Notes: generated by a model not told the origin, from the sequence alone. A DNA stretch of 64,000 bases from Streptomyces syringium (GCF_017876625.1 NZ_JAGIOH010000001.1:5539501-5603500); one strand, 5' to 3'. Positions 9,288 through 18,896 are shown, counted from the first letter of the stretch. Made by a program: numbers and translations.

Positions 9288-9316
9288 CTGAACTCCCGGG
9301 CGGCGGCCACTAGATT
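9288..9316 (+). promoter_or_regulatory. Candidate promoter in the gabT/ATPase divergent gap
   Basis: CTGAAC (9288-9293), 17 nt and TAGATT (9311-9316) match the housekeeping sigma pattern. They lie about 75 nt before the ATPase start. The 308-bp gap (9083-9390) otherwise holds only the gabT upstream region; I see no other gene in it. Confidence 0.5.
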
Positions 9317-9390
9317 GAGCGACGGCCCGCACGTGGAACGGCGGATGCGGGCACGGCGGCAGGACGGCTGGTCGGGGGCAAGGGGCAGCG

Positions 9391-11613
9391 ATGGACACCG
9401 AGGACACGTACGGCGAACCGGGCACCCGAGGCGACCGGCTGCCCCGCCCGGCGGACCCGCCGGCCGGGCCCCCCGCCATGCCGCCCCTGCCGCCGATGCC
9501 CCTCGCCGGTCCGCCCCCTGCCCCGCCCACCCCCCCTGCTGGGCCGCCGCGCCCCGCTGCCCTGCCGTTCCCCGGCACCCCGCCCGCCGGGCCGGTCCCC
9601 GCCGCCCCGCCGCCCGGGTCGGCCTTCCTCGCCTGGCTGCGCACCCCGCGCCCGGCGACGGCCCCCGGCATCTGGGCGTTCGGCCACCGGCCCCGGCCGC
9701 CGCACGAACCGGACCGGATCGCCGGGCGACCGCTGGTCAGCGGGGCCGTCATCTCCTTCCTCTGCGGCTGGCTGCTGTGGTCCCTGATGTGGAACGGCTA
9801 CCTCGGCCCGTTCTGGCTCTGGCCGCTGTACGCCCTCACCCCGGACGCCTGGCGCGAGGGCATGGTCGCCGTCTGGACCGCGTACCTCTACTACGCCCTC
9901 GTCATCGGCGTCCTGCTCGTCGTCTTCGGCCGCCTCGGCCGCTGGGCACAGGTCTGGCGCCGCTACGCCGCCCCCGCCCTGCGCCGCATGTGGGACGACT
10001 CCGGCACCCCGCCACCCGCCGCCCCGGCCCCCCGCGAGGACCCCGCCGAATGGCCCCGGCTGCGCGCCGCCGGGGCGCACGACGCCGCCGACCGGCTGAC
10101 GGCCGACGCCCGGCACGGGCTGATGAACGACGTCGACCACGCCCGGATCCAGCACGCGTGGGAGTCGACCCGGGCCCGGCCCGGCGGCCCCGCCTCCTTC
10201 ACCGACACCGTGCTGCGCCACGGCGCCGCCGCGTGCGCCCACCCCTCCGGCTCCCGCGACCTGCCCGTACGCGCCGCCCTGCACGACCTGCTCACCCGGC
10301 AGGTCCGCATCGGCACCGCCGCCGACGACGAACGCAACCCCTACGACCACCGCGGCGCCGGCTGCGCGCTCGACCCCGGGCTGCTCGGCACCTCCCTCCT
10401 CGCCGTCGGCCCGCCCGGCTGCGGCAAGACCGCGCGTCTGGTGCGCCCCGTGCTGGAGTCGCTGTGCCTCCAGGCCCTCGCCGGGCGGACCGCCGTCGTC
10501 GTGGTCGGCGCCGCGGGCGCCGGGCTCGCGCCGGACGAGTCGTTCGACATCGTGGTGAAGATCGGACGCCCCGACTCCGAGTACGACCTCGATCTGTACG
10601 GGGGCACCGACGACCCCGACGAAGCCGCAACGGTCCTCGCCGAAGGGCTCGTCGGCGACATCACCTCCGGGCTCCCCAGCGGGGACGCCCGGCGCGCCGC
10701 CACGGCACTCGCCCAGCTGCTGGGCCCCTACCGCGCCGCCCACGGCCGCTTCCCGTCCGTACCCGAACTGCGGGAGCTCCTCGACCGGTCCGCCGACGCC
10801 GGCACCGCGCTGCGCACCGCCCTGCGGGCCGCGGGCCTGGACGCCCACCTCCGCGAGCTCGACGCCCGCGAGCGGCAGGCGCAGCGCCCCGACGACCCCG
10901 GCGCCTTCCTCGCCGACCGGCTCGCGCTCCTCGACCGGCCCGCCTTCGCGCGCTTCTTCGACACCACCGCCCCCGGCCGCACCTTCTCGCTGCGCAGCCT
11001 CGAACACCCGCTGCGGGTCCGTATCGACCTGCCCGAGCGCGGCCACGCCGAGGCGTCCCGGCTGCTGGCCCGGCTCGTCCTCGCGCAGTTCACGGAGTCC
11101 GCCGTCGGCCGCGCCGACCGCTCGCTGTTCACCTGTCTGGTCCTGGACGACGCCACCCACACGATCACCGCCGAGGCCGTCCGCGGACTGCAGCGGCTGC
11201 GCTCCGCCAACGCCGGGGCCGTGCTCACCCTCCGCACGCTCGACGACGTGCCCGAGGCGCTGCGCAGCGCCCTGCTCGGCTCGGTCGGCTGCCGGATGGC
11301 CTTCTCCGGCGTCACCACCTGGGACGGCGCGCGCTTCGCCGAGGTCTGGGGCAAGGAGTGGGTCGAGACCCGTGACATCACCGACCGGCAGGTCATCGCC
11401 CACGAGCCGCTGACCCGCGCCAGCCACGTCGTACGGCGGGTGATCACCGGCCGTGCGGTCACCGCCCAGTCGGTCACCGTCCGCAAGGTGGAGCGCGAGC
11501 GCTGGTCCGCCTCCGAGCTGGCGCACGCGGTGCCCGCCGGGCACGCCGTGCTGTCCGTGACATCCGTACAGGGGGGGAGCGCGCCGCCGGTCCTGGTCGA
11601 CCTCAGGAAGTGA
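9391..11613 (+). CDS. Membrane-anchored P-loop ATPase, function unknown
   Basis: This 740-aa protein starts with about 90 residues rich in Pro, Gly and Ala. Two hydrophobic segments follow (near 115-135 and 150-180), then a cytoplasmic ATPase. Walker A is GPPGCGKT (340-347) and Walker B is CLVLDDA with D586-D587. The late part (GLQRLRSANAGAVLTLRTLDDVPE split by helices, then GSVGCRMAFSG) is laid out like VirD4/TraG or FtsK-type motor ATPases, which scan for and report a conformational state. Two membrane helices before a hexameric-type motor domain fit a coupling-protein architecture. I recall a protein of this kind next to gabT in other Streptomyces. No DNA-transfer genes are nearby, so its role is open. 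Confidence 0.7.
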   Translation: MDTEDTYGEPGTRGDRLPRPADPPAGPPAMPPLPPMPLAGPPPAPPTPPAGPPRPAALPFPGTPPAGPVPAAPPPGSAFLAWLRTPRPATAPGIWAFGHRPRPPHEPDRIAGRPLVSGAVISFLCGWLLWSLMWNGYLGPFWLWPLYALTPDAWREGMVAVWTAYLYYALVIGVLLVVFGRLGRWAQVWRRYAAPALRRMWDDSGTPPPAAPAPREDPAEWPRLRAAGAHDAADRLTADARHGLMNDVDHARIQHAWESTRARPGGPASFTDTVLRHGAAACAHPSGSRDLPVRAALHDLLTRQVRIGTAADDERNPYDHRGAGCALDPGLLGTSLLAVGPPGCGKTARLVRPVLESLCLQALAGRTAVVVVGAAGAGLAPDESFDIVVKIGRPDSEYDLDLYGGTDDPDEAATVLAEGLVGDITSGLPSGDARRAATALAQLLGPYRAAHGRFPSVPELRELLDRSADAGTALRTALRAAGLDAHLRELDARERQAQRPDDPGAFLADRLALLDRPAFARFFDTTAPGRTFSLRSLEHPLRVRIDLPERGHAEASRLLARLVLAQFTESAVGRADRSLFTCLVLDDATHTITAEAVRGLQRLRSANAGAVLTLRTLDDVPEALRSALLGSVGCRMAFSGVTTWDGARFAEVWGKEWVETRDITDRQVIAHEPLTRASHVVRRVITGRAVTAQSVTVRKVERERWSASELAHAVPAGHAVLSVTSVQGGSAPPVLVDLRK

Positions 11614-11706
11614 GCGTTGGCCGGGCAATGCGCCACTGAGGCAGAATCGGTCACAGCCGTTCATACGGGACGGCACAGTCACCGCGACGCCCCTTCCGAA
11701 GGTGCC

Positions 11707-13359
11707 ATGCCTCCCACGCTCGCCTCACTCGTCCACCACTCCGCGCTCAAGCTCGCCGTGCTCGCGGGGGAGGACCGGCTGGACACCCCCGTCCGCTGGG
11801 CGCACGTCAGCGAGCTGGTCGACCCGGTGCCGTGGATGGACGGCGGCGAACTGCTGCTGATCACCGCGATGAAGATCGACGCCGAGGACCCGGAGGCGAT
11901 GCGCGGCTATGTGCGACGGCTCGTCCGCGCCGGTGTCGTGGGGCTCGGCTTCGCCGTCGGCGTCAACTACGAGCAGGTGCCGAGTGCGCTGGTCGAGGCG
12001 GCCCGGGCCGAGGGGCTGCCCCTGCTGGAGGTGCCCCGCCGCACCCCCTTCCTCGCCATCACCAAGGCCGTCTCCGCGGCCATCGCCGCCGACCAGTACC
12101 GGGCGGTGACCGCCGGATTCGAGGCCCAGCGCGAGCTGACCCGGGCCGCGCTCGGCGCCGACGGGCCCGCCGCGCTGCTGGCCAGGCTCGCCGCGCACCT
12201 CGGCGGCTGGGCCGCGCTCTACGACGCCTCGGGCGCGGTCGTGGCCGCCGCCCCCGAATGGGCCGAGCGCCGCGCCGCCCGGCTCAGTGCCGACGCCCGG
12301 CGCCTGCGGGAGCGGCCCGCGCCCGCCAGCGCCGTCGTCGGCGCGGACCCCGACGACGAGGGAGCCGACCGCGTCGAGCTCCAGTCCCTCGGCACGGGCC
12401 GCCGCACCCGCGCCGTCCTCGCCGTCGGCACCGACGCGCCCCTGGGCACGGCCGATCGCTACGCCGTGCACTCCGCGATCGCGCTCCTCACCCTCACCAC
12501 CGAGCGCTCCCGAGCCCTGCGGGACGCGGAACAGCGGCTGGGCGCGGCGGTGCTGCGGATGTTGCTGGCGGGCGAGCCGGACCACGCGCGGACCGTCGCC
12601 GGGGAGCTGTACGGCGGGCTGCTCGACGCGCCCTTCCGCGTGCTGGTCGCCGAAGCGGCCACCGCGCCCGGCGAGGCGGAGGCGGCGGAGCCGCGCGACG
12701 CGCTCGGCGGGCTCGCCGACGCGCTGGAGACCGCCGCGAGCCGGGTGGCCGAGCCGGTGCTCGTCGTCCCCGACGGCGGCCGGCTGATCGTCCTCGCACC
12801 GGACGGCGGCGCGGCCATCGCCGCCTGCGCCGAGCACGCCCGCGCGATCGAGGCCCGCCGCAGCGCCGCGAAGAGCCGGACGACCGGGGCCCGCACCCCG
12901 CGCGACCGGCCCGCCGCCGCGCCCGACGACGGCAGTCCCGACGTGGTGCTCGGCCTCTCCGCGCCGAACGTCGCCGTCGCCGCCGCGACCGCCTTCCACC
13001 AGGCCGAACAGGCCCTGTCCGTGGCCCGCCGGCGCGGCAGGGCCCTCGTCGAGCACGAGGAGGTCGCCGCCGGTTCCGTTCTGCCGCTCCTCGCCGACGA
13101 GGCGGTACGTGCCTTCGCCGACGGCATGCTCCGGGCCCTGCGCGACCACGACGCCACCGGCCGCGGCGACCTCGTCGCCTCGCTCCGCGCCTGGCTCTCC
13201 CGCCACGGCCAATGGGACGCGGCCGCCGCCGACCTGGGCGTCCACCGCCACACCCTCCGCTACCGCATGCGCCGCGTCGAGGAGATCCTCGGCCGCTCCC
13301 TGGACGACCCGGACGTCCGCATGGAGCTGTGGCTGGCCCTGAAGGCGACGTCGAAGTAA
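11707..13359 (+). CDS. PucR-family transcriptional regulator
   Basis: This 550-aa regulator has an N-terminal PucR domain (HVSELVDPVPWMDGGELLL is the typical opening), a central GGDEF-like/sensor region, and a C-terminal PucR helix-turn-helix that includes GQWDAAAADLGVHRHTLRYR. PucR proteins control nitrogenous-compound catabolism (purine, GABA, polyamine). Its neighbours gabT and an aldehyde dehydrogenase make those the likeliest targets. The ATG at 11707 is chosen because the PucR domain begins at once; the frame is open 30 codons upstream. A possible promoter is TTGGCC (11617) to CAGAAT (11642) with a long 19-nt spacer. Confidence 0.9.
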   Translation: MPPTLASLVHHSALKLAVLAGEDRLDTPVRWAHVSELVDPVPWMDGGELLLITAMKIDAEDPEAMRGYVRRLVRAGVVGLGFAVGVNYEQVPSALVEAARAEGLPLLEVPRRTPFLAITKAVSAAIAADQYRAVTAGFEAQRELTRAALGADGPAALLARLAAHLGGWAALYDASGAVVAAAPEWAERRAARLSADARRLRERPAPASAVVGADPDDEGADRVELQSLGTGRRTRAVLAVGTDAPLGTADRYAVHSAIALLTLTTERSRALRDAEQRLGAAVLRMLLAGEPDHARTVAGELYGGLLDAPFRVLVAEAATAPGEAEAAEPRDALGGLADALETAASRVAEPVLVVPDGGRLIVLAPDGGAAIAACAEHARAIEARRSAAKSRTTGARTPRDRPAAAPDDGSPDVVLGLSAPNVAVAAATAFHQAEQALSVARRRGRALVEHEEVAAGSVLPLLADEAVRAFADGMLRALRDHDATGRGDLVASLRAWLSRHGQWDAAAADLGVHRHTLRYRMRRVEEILGRSLDDPDVRMELWLALKATSK

Positions 13360-13403
13360 CGGGGCGCGGGTACGGCGCCGCCGTGGCGCGGTAGCGCGGT
13401 GCC

Positions 13404-13900
13404 GGGCCGCCGCGCCGGCGGGAGACAACGGCCCGGGGCGTCCCGGGCCGCGCCACGGAGTCCGGGCAGAACGGACTGACCGGGGCCGCAGTCGGCTCGT
13501 GCCGCCGGACCCGCGCGGGTCGCGCCGCCGCGTCGGCGGGAGACAGCAGCCCCGCTCGTGCCGAGCCGCGCCTCGCACGGAACCGGCCCGGGTGCCCGGC
13601 CGCCCAGCCCGCCGCTGTTCCCCTGCGGCAGCCCGCCGGCCCGGCGCCGCCGACCCGCGTCGCCGGACCCGCGCGGGTCGCGCCGCCGCGCCGGCGGGAC
13701 ACAACGGCCCCGGGGTGTCCCGAGCCGCCGCGCGAACGGCCCGGGCCGCCCAGCCCGTCGGCCCGGCGCAGCCGACCCGTGCCGCCGGACCCCGCGCGGC
13801 ACGCGTCACCGCGCCGCGCGCCCGGCCACACCGGGACGGTGCTACGCCGCAGACCCCGCGCGGCACGCGCCACCGCGCCACCGCGCCGGAAAACACCCCT
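13404..13900. repeat. Degenerate GC-rich repeat block between pucR and the aldehyde dehydrogenase gene
   Basis: The 662-bp gap 13360-14021 is made largely of imperfect repeats. GCCGGACCCGCGCGGGTCGC recurs at about 13504 and 13662. GCCGGCGGG(A/C)GACAACGGCCC-like units occur near 13411 and 13690, with a related unit (GTCGGCGGGAGACAGCAGCC) at about 13532. CCCAGCCCG(T/C)CGGC-like units lie near 13606 and 13749. CCCCGCGCGGCACGCG occurs near 13790 and 13855. Spacing between like units varies from about 65 to 160 bp. No frame across the block looks coding. The last 100 bp before the aldehyde dehydrogenase is free of repeats and should hold its promoter. Confidence 0.6.
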
Positions 13901-14021
13901 TAACCCTCCATCGCGGCGCGCGAGCGCCCCCGTGTGCGCCATCTCGGACAATCGGCCCCCGGCCGACCCGCACCTACGGTGGGGGAGCTAATCATCCGCA
14001 CCACCTGGAAGGGCCGGGATT

Positions 14022-15467
14022 GTGACTGCTCCCCACGCGTTCTGGCTGGCCGGCCGCGAGGCCACCGGCGAGGACACCTTCGACGTCACGAACTCCTGGG
14101 ACGGCCGTCTCGTCGGCACCGTGAGCGTCCCCACCGAGGAGCAGGTCGAGGAGGCCGTGGCCGCCGCGCACGCCGTGCGCGACGAGTTCGCGGCGACCCC
14201 GGCGCACGTCCGGGCCGCGGCCCTCGACCACGTGTCGAAGCGGCTGACCGAGCGCACCGAGGAGATCGCGCAGATCGTCTCCGCCGAGAACGGCAAGCCC
14301 ATCAAGTGGGCCCGCGGCGAGGTCGGCCGTGCCGTCTCCGTGTTCCGCTTCGCGGCCGAAGAGGCCCGTCGCTACAACGCCGGTGACGCCCAGCGGCTGG
14401 ACACCGACGCCGGTGGCGTCGGCCGGCTCGCGCTGACGCGCCGCGTCCCGCGCGGCACCGTGCTCGGCATCGCGCCGTTCAACTTCCCGCTCAACCTGAG
14501 CGCGCACAAGGTCGCCCCCGCCATCGCGGTCGGCGCCCCGATCATCCTCAAGCCCGCCCCGGCGACCCCGATCTCCTCGCTGATCCTCGGCGAGCTGCTG
14601 GCCGAGACGGACCTGCCGGCCGGTTCGTGGAGCGTGCTGCCGGTGCCCAACGACCGGATGCCCGCCCTCGTCAAGGACGAGCGGCTGCCGGTCATCTCCT
14701 TCACCGGCTCCGGCCCGGTGGGCTGGTCGATCCTCGACTCCGTGCCGCGCAAGCACGTCACCCTGGAGCTCGGCGGCAACGGCGCGGCCGTCGTCCTCGC
14801 CGACTGGTCCTCCGAGGCCGACCTGGACTGGGCGGCGCAGCGCATCGCCACCTTCTCCAACTACCAGGGCGGCCAGTCCTGCATCTCCGTGCAGCGCGTC
14901 ATCGCCGACGCCTCGCTGTACGAGCGGCTCCTGCCGAAGGTCGTCGCGGCCGTCGAGGCGCAGGTGACCGGCGACCCGTCCGACCCGGCCACCGAGGTCG
15001 GCCCGCTGGTCAGCGAGGACGCTGCCAAGCGCGTCGAGTCGTGGGTCGACGAGGCCGTCGCGGCCGGCGCCAAGCTGCTCGCGGGCGGCAAGCGCGAGGG
15101 CGCCACCTACGCCCCGACGGTGCTCGCCGACGTCCCCGCCGACGTGACGATCGCGTGCGAGGAGGTCTTCGGACCGGTCCTCACGATCACCAAGGCCGAC
15201 GACGAGGCCGCTGCCTTCGCCGCCGTCAACGACTCCCCCTACGGCCTCCAGGCGGGCGTGTTCACGCACGACCTGAAGACCGCCTTCCGCGCGCACCGCG
15301 CGCTGGAGGTCGGCGGCGTGGTCGTCGGCGACGTGCCGTCCTACCGCGCGGACCAGATGCCCTACGGCGGTGCCAAGCAGTCCGGCGTGGGCCGCGAGGG
15401 CGTGCGCTACGCGATGGACGACTACACCTACGAGCGGGTGCTGGTCATGACGGGCCTGGACCTGTAA
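14022..15467 (+). CDS. NAD(P)-dependent aldehyde dehydrogenase
   Basis: This 481-aa ALDH-superfamily enzyme oxidises an aldehyde to the acid. Visible are the cofactor-binding FNFPLN region, the FTGSGPVG turn, the general-base Glu in LELGGNGA, the nucleophilic Cys in QGGQSCISVQR and the EEVFGPVL block. Next to PucR and gabT, the likely substrates are succinate semialdehyde or an aminobutyraldehyde from polyamine oxidation. Sequence alone does not separate GabD-like from PuuC-like function. The GTG at 14022 has GGAAGGG at 14007-14013. Confidence 0.9.
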   Translation: MTAPHAFWLAGREATGEDTFDVTNSWDGRLVGTVSVPTEEQVEEAVAAAHAVRDEFAATPAHVRAAALDHVSKRLTERTEEIAQIVSAENGKPIKWARGEVGRAVSVFRFAAEEARRYNAGDAQRLDTDAGGVGRLALTRRVPRGTVLGIAPFNFPLNLSAHKVAPAIAVGAPIILKPAPATPISSLILGELLAETDLPAGSWSVLPVPNDRMPALVKDERLPVISFTGSGPVGWSILDSVPRKHVTLELGGNGAAVVLADWSSEADLDWAAQRIATFSNYQGGQSCISVQRVIADASLYERLLPKVVAAVEAQVTGDPSDPATEVGPLVSEDAAKRVESWVDEAVAAGAKLLAGGKREGATYAPTVLADVPADVTIACEEVFGPVLTITKADDEAAAFAAVNDSPYGLQAGVFTHDLKTAFRAHRALEVGGVVVGDVPSYRADQMPYGGAKQSGVGREGVRYAMDDYTYERVLVMTGLDL

Positions 15468-15490
15468 GTCCACGGTCCGCGATCCGCGGA

Positions 15491-15530
15491 CGGACGGCCG
15501 GGGCGCACGCTGGTGCGCCCCGGCCGTCCG
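15491..15530 (+). terminator. Strong hairpin terminator after the aldehyde dehydrogenase gene
   Basis: A perfect 18-bp stem (15491-15508 with 15513-15530) closed by a GCTG loop is followed by CCGTTTTCCCC. It starts 23 nt after the stop codon. Confidence 0.88.
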
Positions 15531-15664
15531 CCGTTTTCCCCGCGCCGAGCCCCCGGAGCCCGTGGCCCGATCCTTGCGCAGAGTGGCAGCGCGGCCAGTC
15601 GCCGGAGGCAGTCCGCTCCGGCAGCCTGGAGGCATCGAACGGCACCACCGCGAGGAGAACCGCC

Positions 15665-16645
15665 ATGTCCGACACCACCGCCGCCACCCCCGGCACCGCC
15701 CGCCCCATGCGCGCCATCCGGCAGGAGAAGGCGGGCGGTCCCGAGGTGCTGGAGCTGGTCGAGACCGACCGGCCCGAGCCGGCGCTCGGCGAGGTCCTGG
15801 TGCGGGTCCACGCCGCCGGGGTCAACCCCGTCGACTGGAAGACCCGGACGCGCGGCCGCTTCTACTCGGGCCACACCCCGCCCTTCACCCTCGGCTTCGA
15901 CGTGTCCGGCGTGGTCGAGAAGGTCGGCGAGGGCGTGACCGTCCACGCCGTCGGAGACGAGGTCTACGGCATGCCCCGCTTCCCGGCCCCCGCCGGCGCG
16001 TACGCCGAGTACCTGACCGCCCCCGCCCGCCACCTGGCGCCCAAGCCGCACGGCATCGAGCACGTACGGGCGGCCGCGCTGCCGCTCGCCGCGCTCACCG
16101 CCTGGCAGTGCCTCGTCGACACCGCCGACGTACAGGCGGGCCAGCGCGTCCTGATCCACGCCGCGGCGGGCGGCGTCGGCCATCTGGCCGTCCAGATCGC
16201 CAAGGCCCGCGGCGCGTACGTCATCGGCACGGCCAGCGCCGCCAAGCACGAGTTCCTGCGCGGCCTCGGCGCCGACGAACTGATCGACTATCACGAGCAG
16301 GACTTCGCCGAGGCCGTGGGGGACGTCGACGTCGTCCTGGAGTCCGTCGGCGGCGACTACCCGGCCCGCTCGCTGCGCACCCTGCGCCCCGGGGGCACCC
16401 TCGTGTCGATCCTCCCGCTGGAGGAGTCGGTGTACGCCGAGGCCGGCGCCCGCGGTGTCCGCGCCACCCGCCTGGTGGTGGAGCCGGACCAGGCGGGCCT
16501 GCGCGGCATCACCGAACTCGTCGAGTCCGGACGGCTGCGGTGCGAGATCGCCGCCGTGCTGCCCCTGGAGGACGCCGCCAAGGCCCACGAGCTGGGCGAG
16601 ACGGGCCGCACCTCCGGGAAGATCGTGCTCACCGTCCACGTCTGA
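15665..16645 (+). CDS. NADP-dependent quinone-oxidoreductase-like MDR protein
   Basis: This 326-aa medium-chain dehydrogenase/reductase belongs to the zinc-free quinone oxidoreductase group. The GroES-like N-terminal half carries HAAGVNPVDWKTRT and GFDVSGVVEKVG. The Rossmann half has the nucleotide motif AAAGGVGHLAVQ. The Cys/His zinc ligands of true alcohol dehydrogenases are not evident. The reaction is probably NADPH-dependent reduction of a quinone or enone, with unknown substrate. The ATG at 15665 follows GAGGAG at 15654-15659. The gene stands alone between two strong terminators. Confidence 0.85.
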   Translation: MSDTTAATPGTARPMRAIRQEKAGGPEVLELVETDRPEPALGEVLVRVHAAGVNPVDWKTRTRGRFYSGHTPPFTLGFDVSGVVEKVGEGVTVHAVGDEVYGMPRFPAPAGAYAEYLTAPARHLAPKPHGIEHVRAAALPLAALTAWQCLVDTADVQAGQRVLIHAAAGGVGHLAVQIAKARGAYVIGTASAAKHEFLRGLGADELIDYHEQDFAEAVGDVDVVLESVGGDYPARSLRTLRPGGTLVSILPLEESVYAEAGARGVRATRLVVEPDQAGLRGITELVESGRLRCEIAAVLPLEDAAKAHELGETGRTSGKIVLTVHV

Positions 16646-16696
16646 CCGGCGGACCGTCCGACCGGGGGCCGGACGACCGGCGCCCCGCCCGCCGAG

Positions 16697-16731
16697 GCGG
16701 TGCGCTCCGGCCCTCGGCCGGAGCGCACCGC
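16697..16731 (+). terminator. Hairpin terminator after the oxidoreductase gene
   Basis: A 16-bp perfect stem (16697-16712 with 16716-16731) with a CTC loop lies about 50 nt past the stop. The rest of the gap to 16942 shows no gene. Confidence 0.8.
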
Positions 16732-16942
16732 GTTCCCCCGTGCACCGGCGCCTTCCTCGACGCTCCCCCGTGCCGGCAGCACCGACCCTACGGAGAGCGC
16801 CGCGCCCAAGTCGTCCCGTGGCGGGTGGAATCCCCCGTCAACCCCCGCGGTAGCCCGGCCGTCCCTCTCCACCCCTCGCGGTAGGTGGCAGTGCCTCCGC
16901 CTGAGCGATGCGCGGCCCGCGACGCGCCGCTACGCTGCGGCG

Positions 16943-18205
16943 ATGTTGACGCCTCAAGCGCTGGAGCGGCGGATCGCCGGCTGGCCGCGAGCGGCGCTGG
17001 ACGTGCCGCTCGCCGTCGGATTCACCGTGGTCGCCCTGCTGTTGGGGCAGGAGCGGCCCCCCGTGGGGTGGCGCGCCCTGGACACGGGCGGTCTCGTGCT
17101 GACCGTCGTGACCAACATGCTGCTGGCCGGCCGAAGACGCATGCCGGTCACCGTCTTCACCGCGATCTGCGCGCTGTCCCTCGTCCATGTCGCCGCCGGC
17201 TACTGGCCCGTCATCCAGACGGCCGCCGCGATGCTCGCGCTCTACACCGTCGCCGCCGCCCGCCCGCCGCGGACCACCGGACCGTGCGCGGGCGGGCTCG
17301 TCGCGCTGTGGGTGGTCTCCGGGCTGTCGAACTCCCACAGCGACATGGGGACCGTCGCCGCCCAGAGCGTCGTCACCCCGGCGGCCCTGTGGTGGTTCGG
17401 CAACGCCGCCCGCCGACTGGCCCGGCGCAACGCGCAATTGTCCGCCGTCACCGAGCAGCTCCGCCGCGAACGGGACGGCAACGCCCGGCGCGCCGTCGCC
17501 GAGGAACGCGTGCGCATCGCCCGGGAGCTGCACGACGTAGTCGCCCACCACATGTCCGTCATCTCCGTGCAGGCGGGCCTCGCGCACTACGTCTTCACGA
17601 CCGACCCCGACACCGCCCGGCAGGCCCTCGGCACCATATCGGGCACCAGCGGCGAGGCCCTGGAGGAACTGCGCCGCCTGCTCGCCGTGCTCCGCGTCGG
17701 CCCGGAGGGGACGGGCGACAACGGCGGGGACGGCGCCTACCAGCCGGCCCCCGGCCTGGACCGGCTGGAGGAGACGGCCGAGCGGGTACGGGCCGCCGGA
17801 GTGCCGGTCACGCTGGAGATCGTGGGGGAGCGGCCACGACTGCCCCCGGGGCCCGACCTGTGTGCCTATCGCGTCGTCCAGGAAGCGCTCACCAACGTCA
17901 TCAAGCACGCCCGCCCCGCCGCGGCCACCGTCCGCGTCGAATTCCGGCCCCACCAGCTGACCGTGCGCGTCACCGACGACGGTGGGCGGCGGGTTCCGGC
18001 CAACCCCCGCCCGTCGGACGGACACGGGTTGATCGGCATGCGCGAGCGCGCCAGGATCTACGGGGGAACCCTGGCCGCCGGACCGCGCGACCACGGCGGG
18101 TTCGAGGTCCGGCTGACTCTTCCCCTGCAGCCGGCCGCCGGGTCCCCCTCAGCGGCCGGAGCCGCACGGGAGAGGGACGGACCGGGGCATGACGGCAAGC
18201 GCTGA
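16943..18205 (+). CDS. Two-component sensor histidine kinase (NarL/DesK type)
   Basis: This 420-aa membrane sensor has about five hydrophobic segments in the first 150 residues. A HisKA_3 dimerisation domain follows, with the phospho-acceptor His197 in ARELHDVVAHHMSV, then a HATPase_c domain (QEALTNVIKHA for the N-box, VTDDGG for G1, GHGLIGMRERA for G2). It has no extracellular sensor loop of note, so it probably senses a membrane or intramembrane signal. The gene overlaps the following response regulator gene by 17 nt, which makes them a pair. Confidence 0.9.
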   Translation: MLTPQALERRIAGWPRAALDVPLAVGFTVVALLLGQERPPVGWRALDTGGLVLTVVTNMLLAGRRRMPVTVFTAICALSLVHVAAGYWPVIQTAAAMLALYTVAAARPPRTTGPCAGGLVALWVVSGLSNSHSDMGTVAAQSVVTPAALWWFGNAARRLARRNAQLSAVTEQLRRERDGNARRAVAEERVRIARELHDVVAHHMSVISVQAGLAHYVFTTDPDTARQALGTISGTSGEALEELRRLLAVLRVGPEGTGDNGGDGAYQPAPGLDRLEETAERVRAAGVPVTLEIVGERPRLPPGPDLCAYRVVQEALTNVIKHARPAAATVRVEFRPHQLTVRVTDDGGRRVPANPRPSDGHGLIGMRERARIYGGTLAAGPRDHGGFEVRLTLPLQPAAGSPSAAGAARERDGPGHDGKR

Positions 18206-18896
18206 CGAGGCGGCGGACATCCGCGTCCTCGTCGTGGACGACCAGATCCTCATCCGGGCCGGCGTCGCGGCCCTGCTGCGAGCCGCCCCCGGCACGACGG
18301 TCGTCGCCGAGGCGTCCGACGGCGAGGAAGCCGTCGCGGCCGCCGCCGAGCACCGGCCCGATGTGGTCCTCATGGACATCCGGATGCCCGGCCTCAGCGG
18401 CATAGCCGCCACCGAGCGGATCCTGGCCGCCGCCGAGCGGGACGGCGTGCCCGCCCCGCGCGTCCTCGTCCTGACCACTTTCGACCTCGACGAGTACGTC
18501 TACGAGGCGCTGCGCGCCGGGGCCGCCGGCTTCCTGCTCAAGGACGCCGGCCCGCACCGGCTGCTGGCCGCCGTCGCCGCCGTCGCGGGCGGCGACACCC
18601 TCTTCGCCCCGACCGTCACCCGCCGCCTCGTCGAGGCCTTCGCCCACCGGCTCCCCACCCCCGCCCCGCCGCCGCCCGAGACGCTCGAGGTCCTCACCGG
18701 CCGGGAGCTGGAGGTGCTGCGCCTGACCGCGCGCGGCCTGTCGAACGCGGAGATCGCCGCCGAGCTGGTCATCAGCGAGGCCACCGTCAAGACGCATCTG
18801 AACCGGGCCATGGCCAAGCTCGGCCTGTGCAGCCGCGCCCAGGCCGTCGTGGTCGCCTACGAGAGCGGACTCGTCACCCCCGGCGCGGGACGCTGA
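18189..18896 (+). CDS. NarL/LuxR-type response regulator
   Basis: This 235-aa response regulator is the partner of the overlapping kinase gene. The receiver domain has the acidic pair in VLVVDDQ, the phospho-acceptor Asp63 in VLMDIRMPG, the T of LTTFD and the K of FLLKD. A linker leads to a LuxR/GerE helix-turn-helix (LTGRELEVLRLTARG then NAEIAAELVISEATVK). It should bind DNA after phosphorylation. Targets are not evident nearby. Confidence 0.92.
   Translation: MTASADEAADIRVLVVDDQILIRAGVAALLRAAPGTTVVAEASDGEEAVAAAAEHRPDVVLMDIRMPGLSGIAATERILAAAERDGVPAPRVLVLTTFDLDEYVYEALRAGAAGFLLKDAGPHRLLAAVAAVAGGDTLFAPTVTRRLVEAFAHRLPTPAPPPPETLEVLTGRELEVLRLTARGLSNAEIAAELVISEATVKTHLNRAMAKLGLCSRAQAVVVAYESGLVTPGAGR

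Noticed and set aside
9391..11613. Conjugation (TraG/VirD4) gene of an integrated element
   Set aside because: There is no relaxase, integrase, attachment site or codon shift around it, and the neighbours are catabolic core genes.
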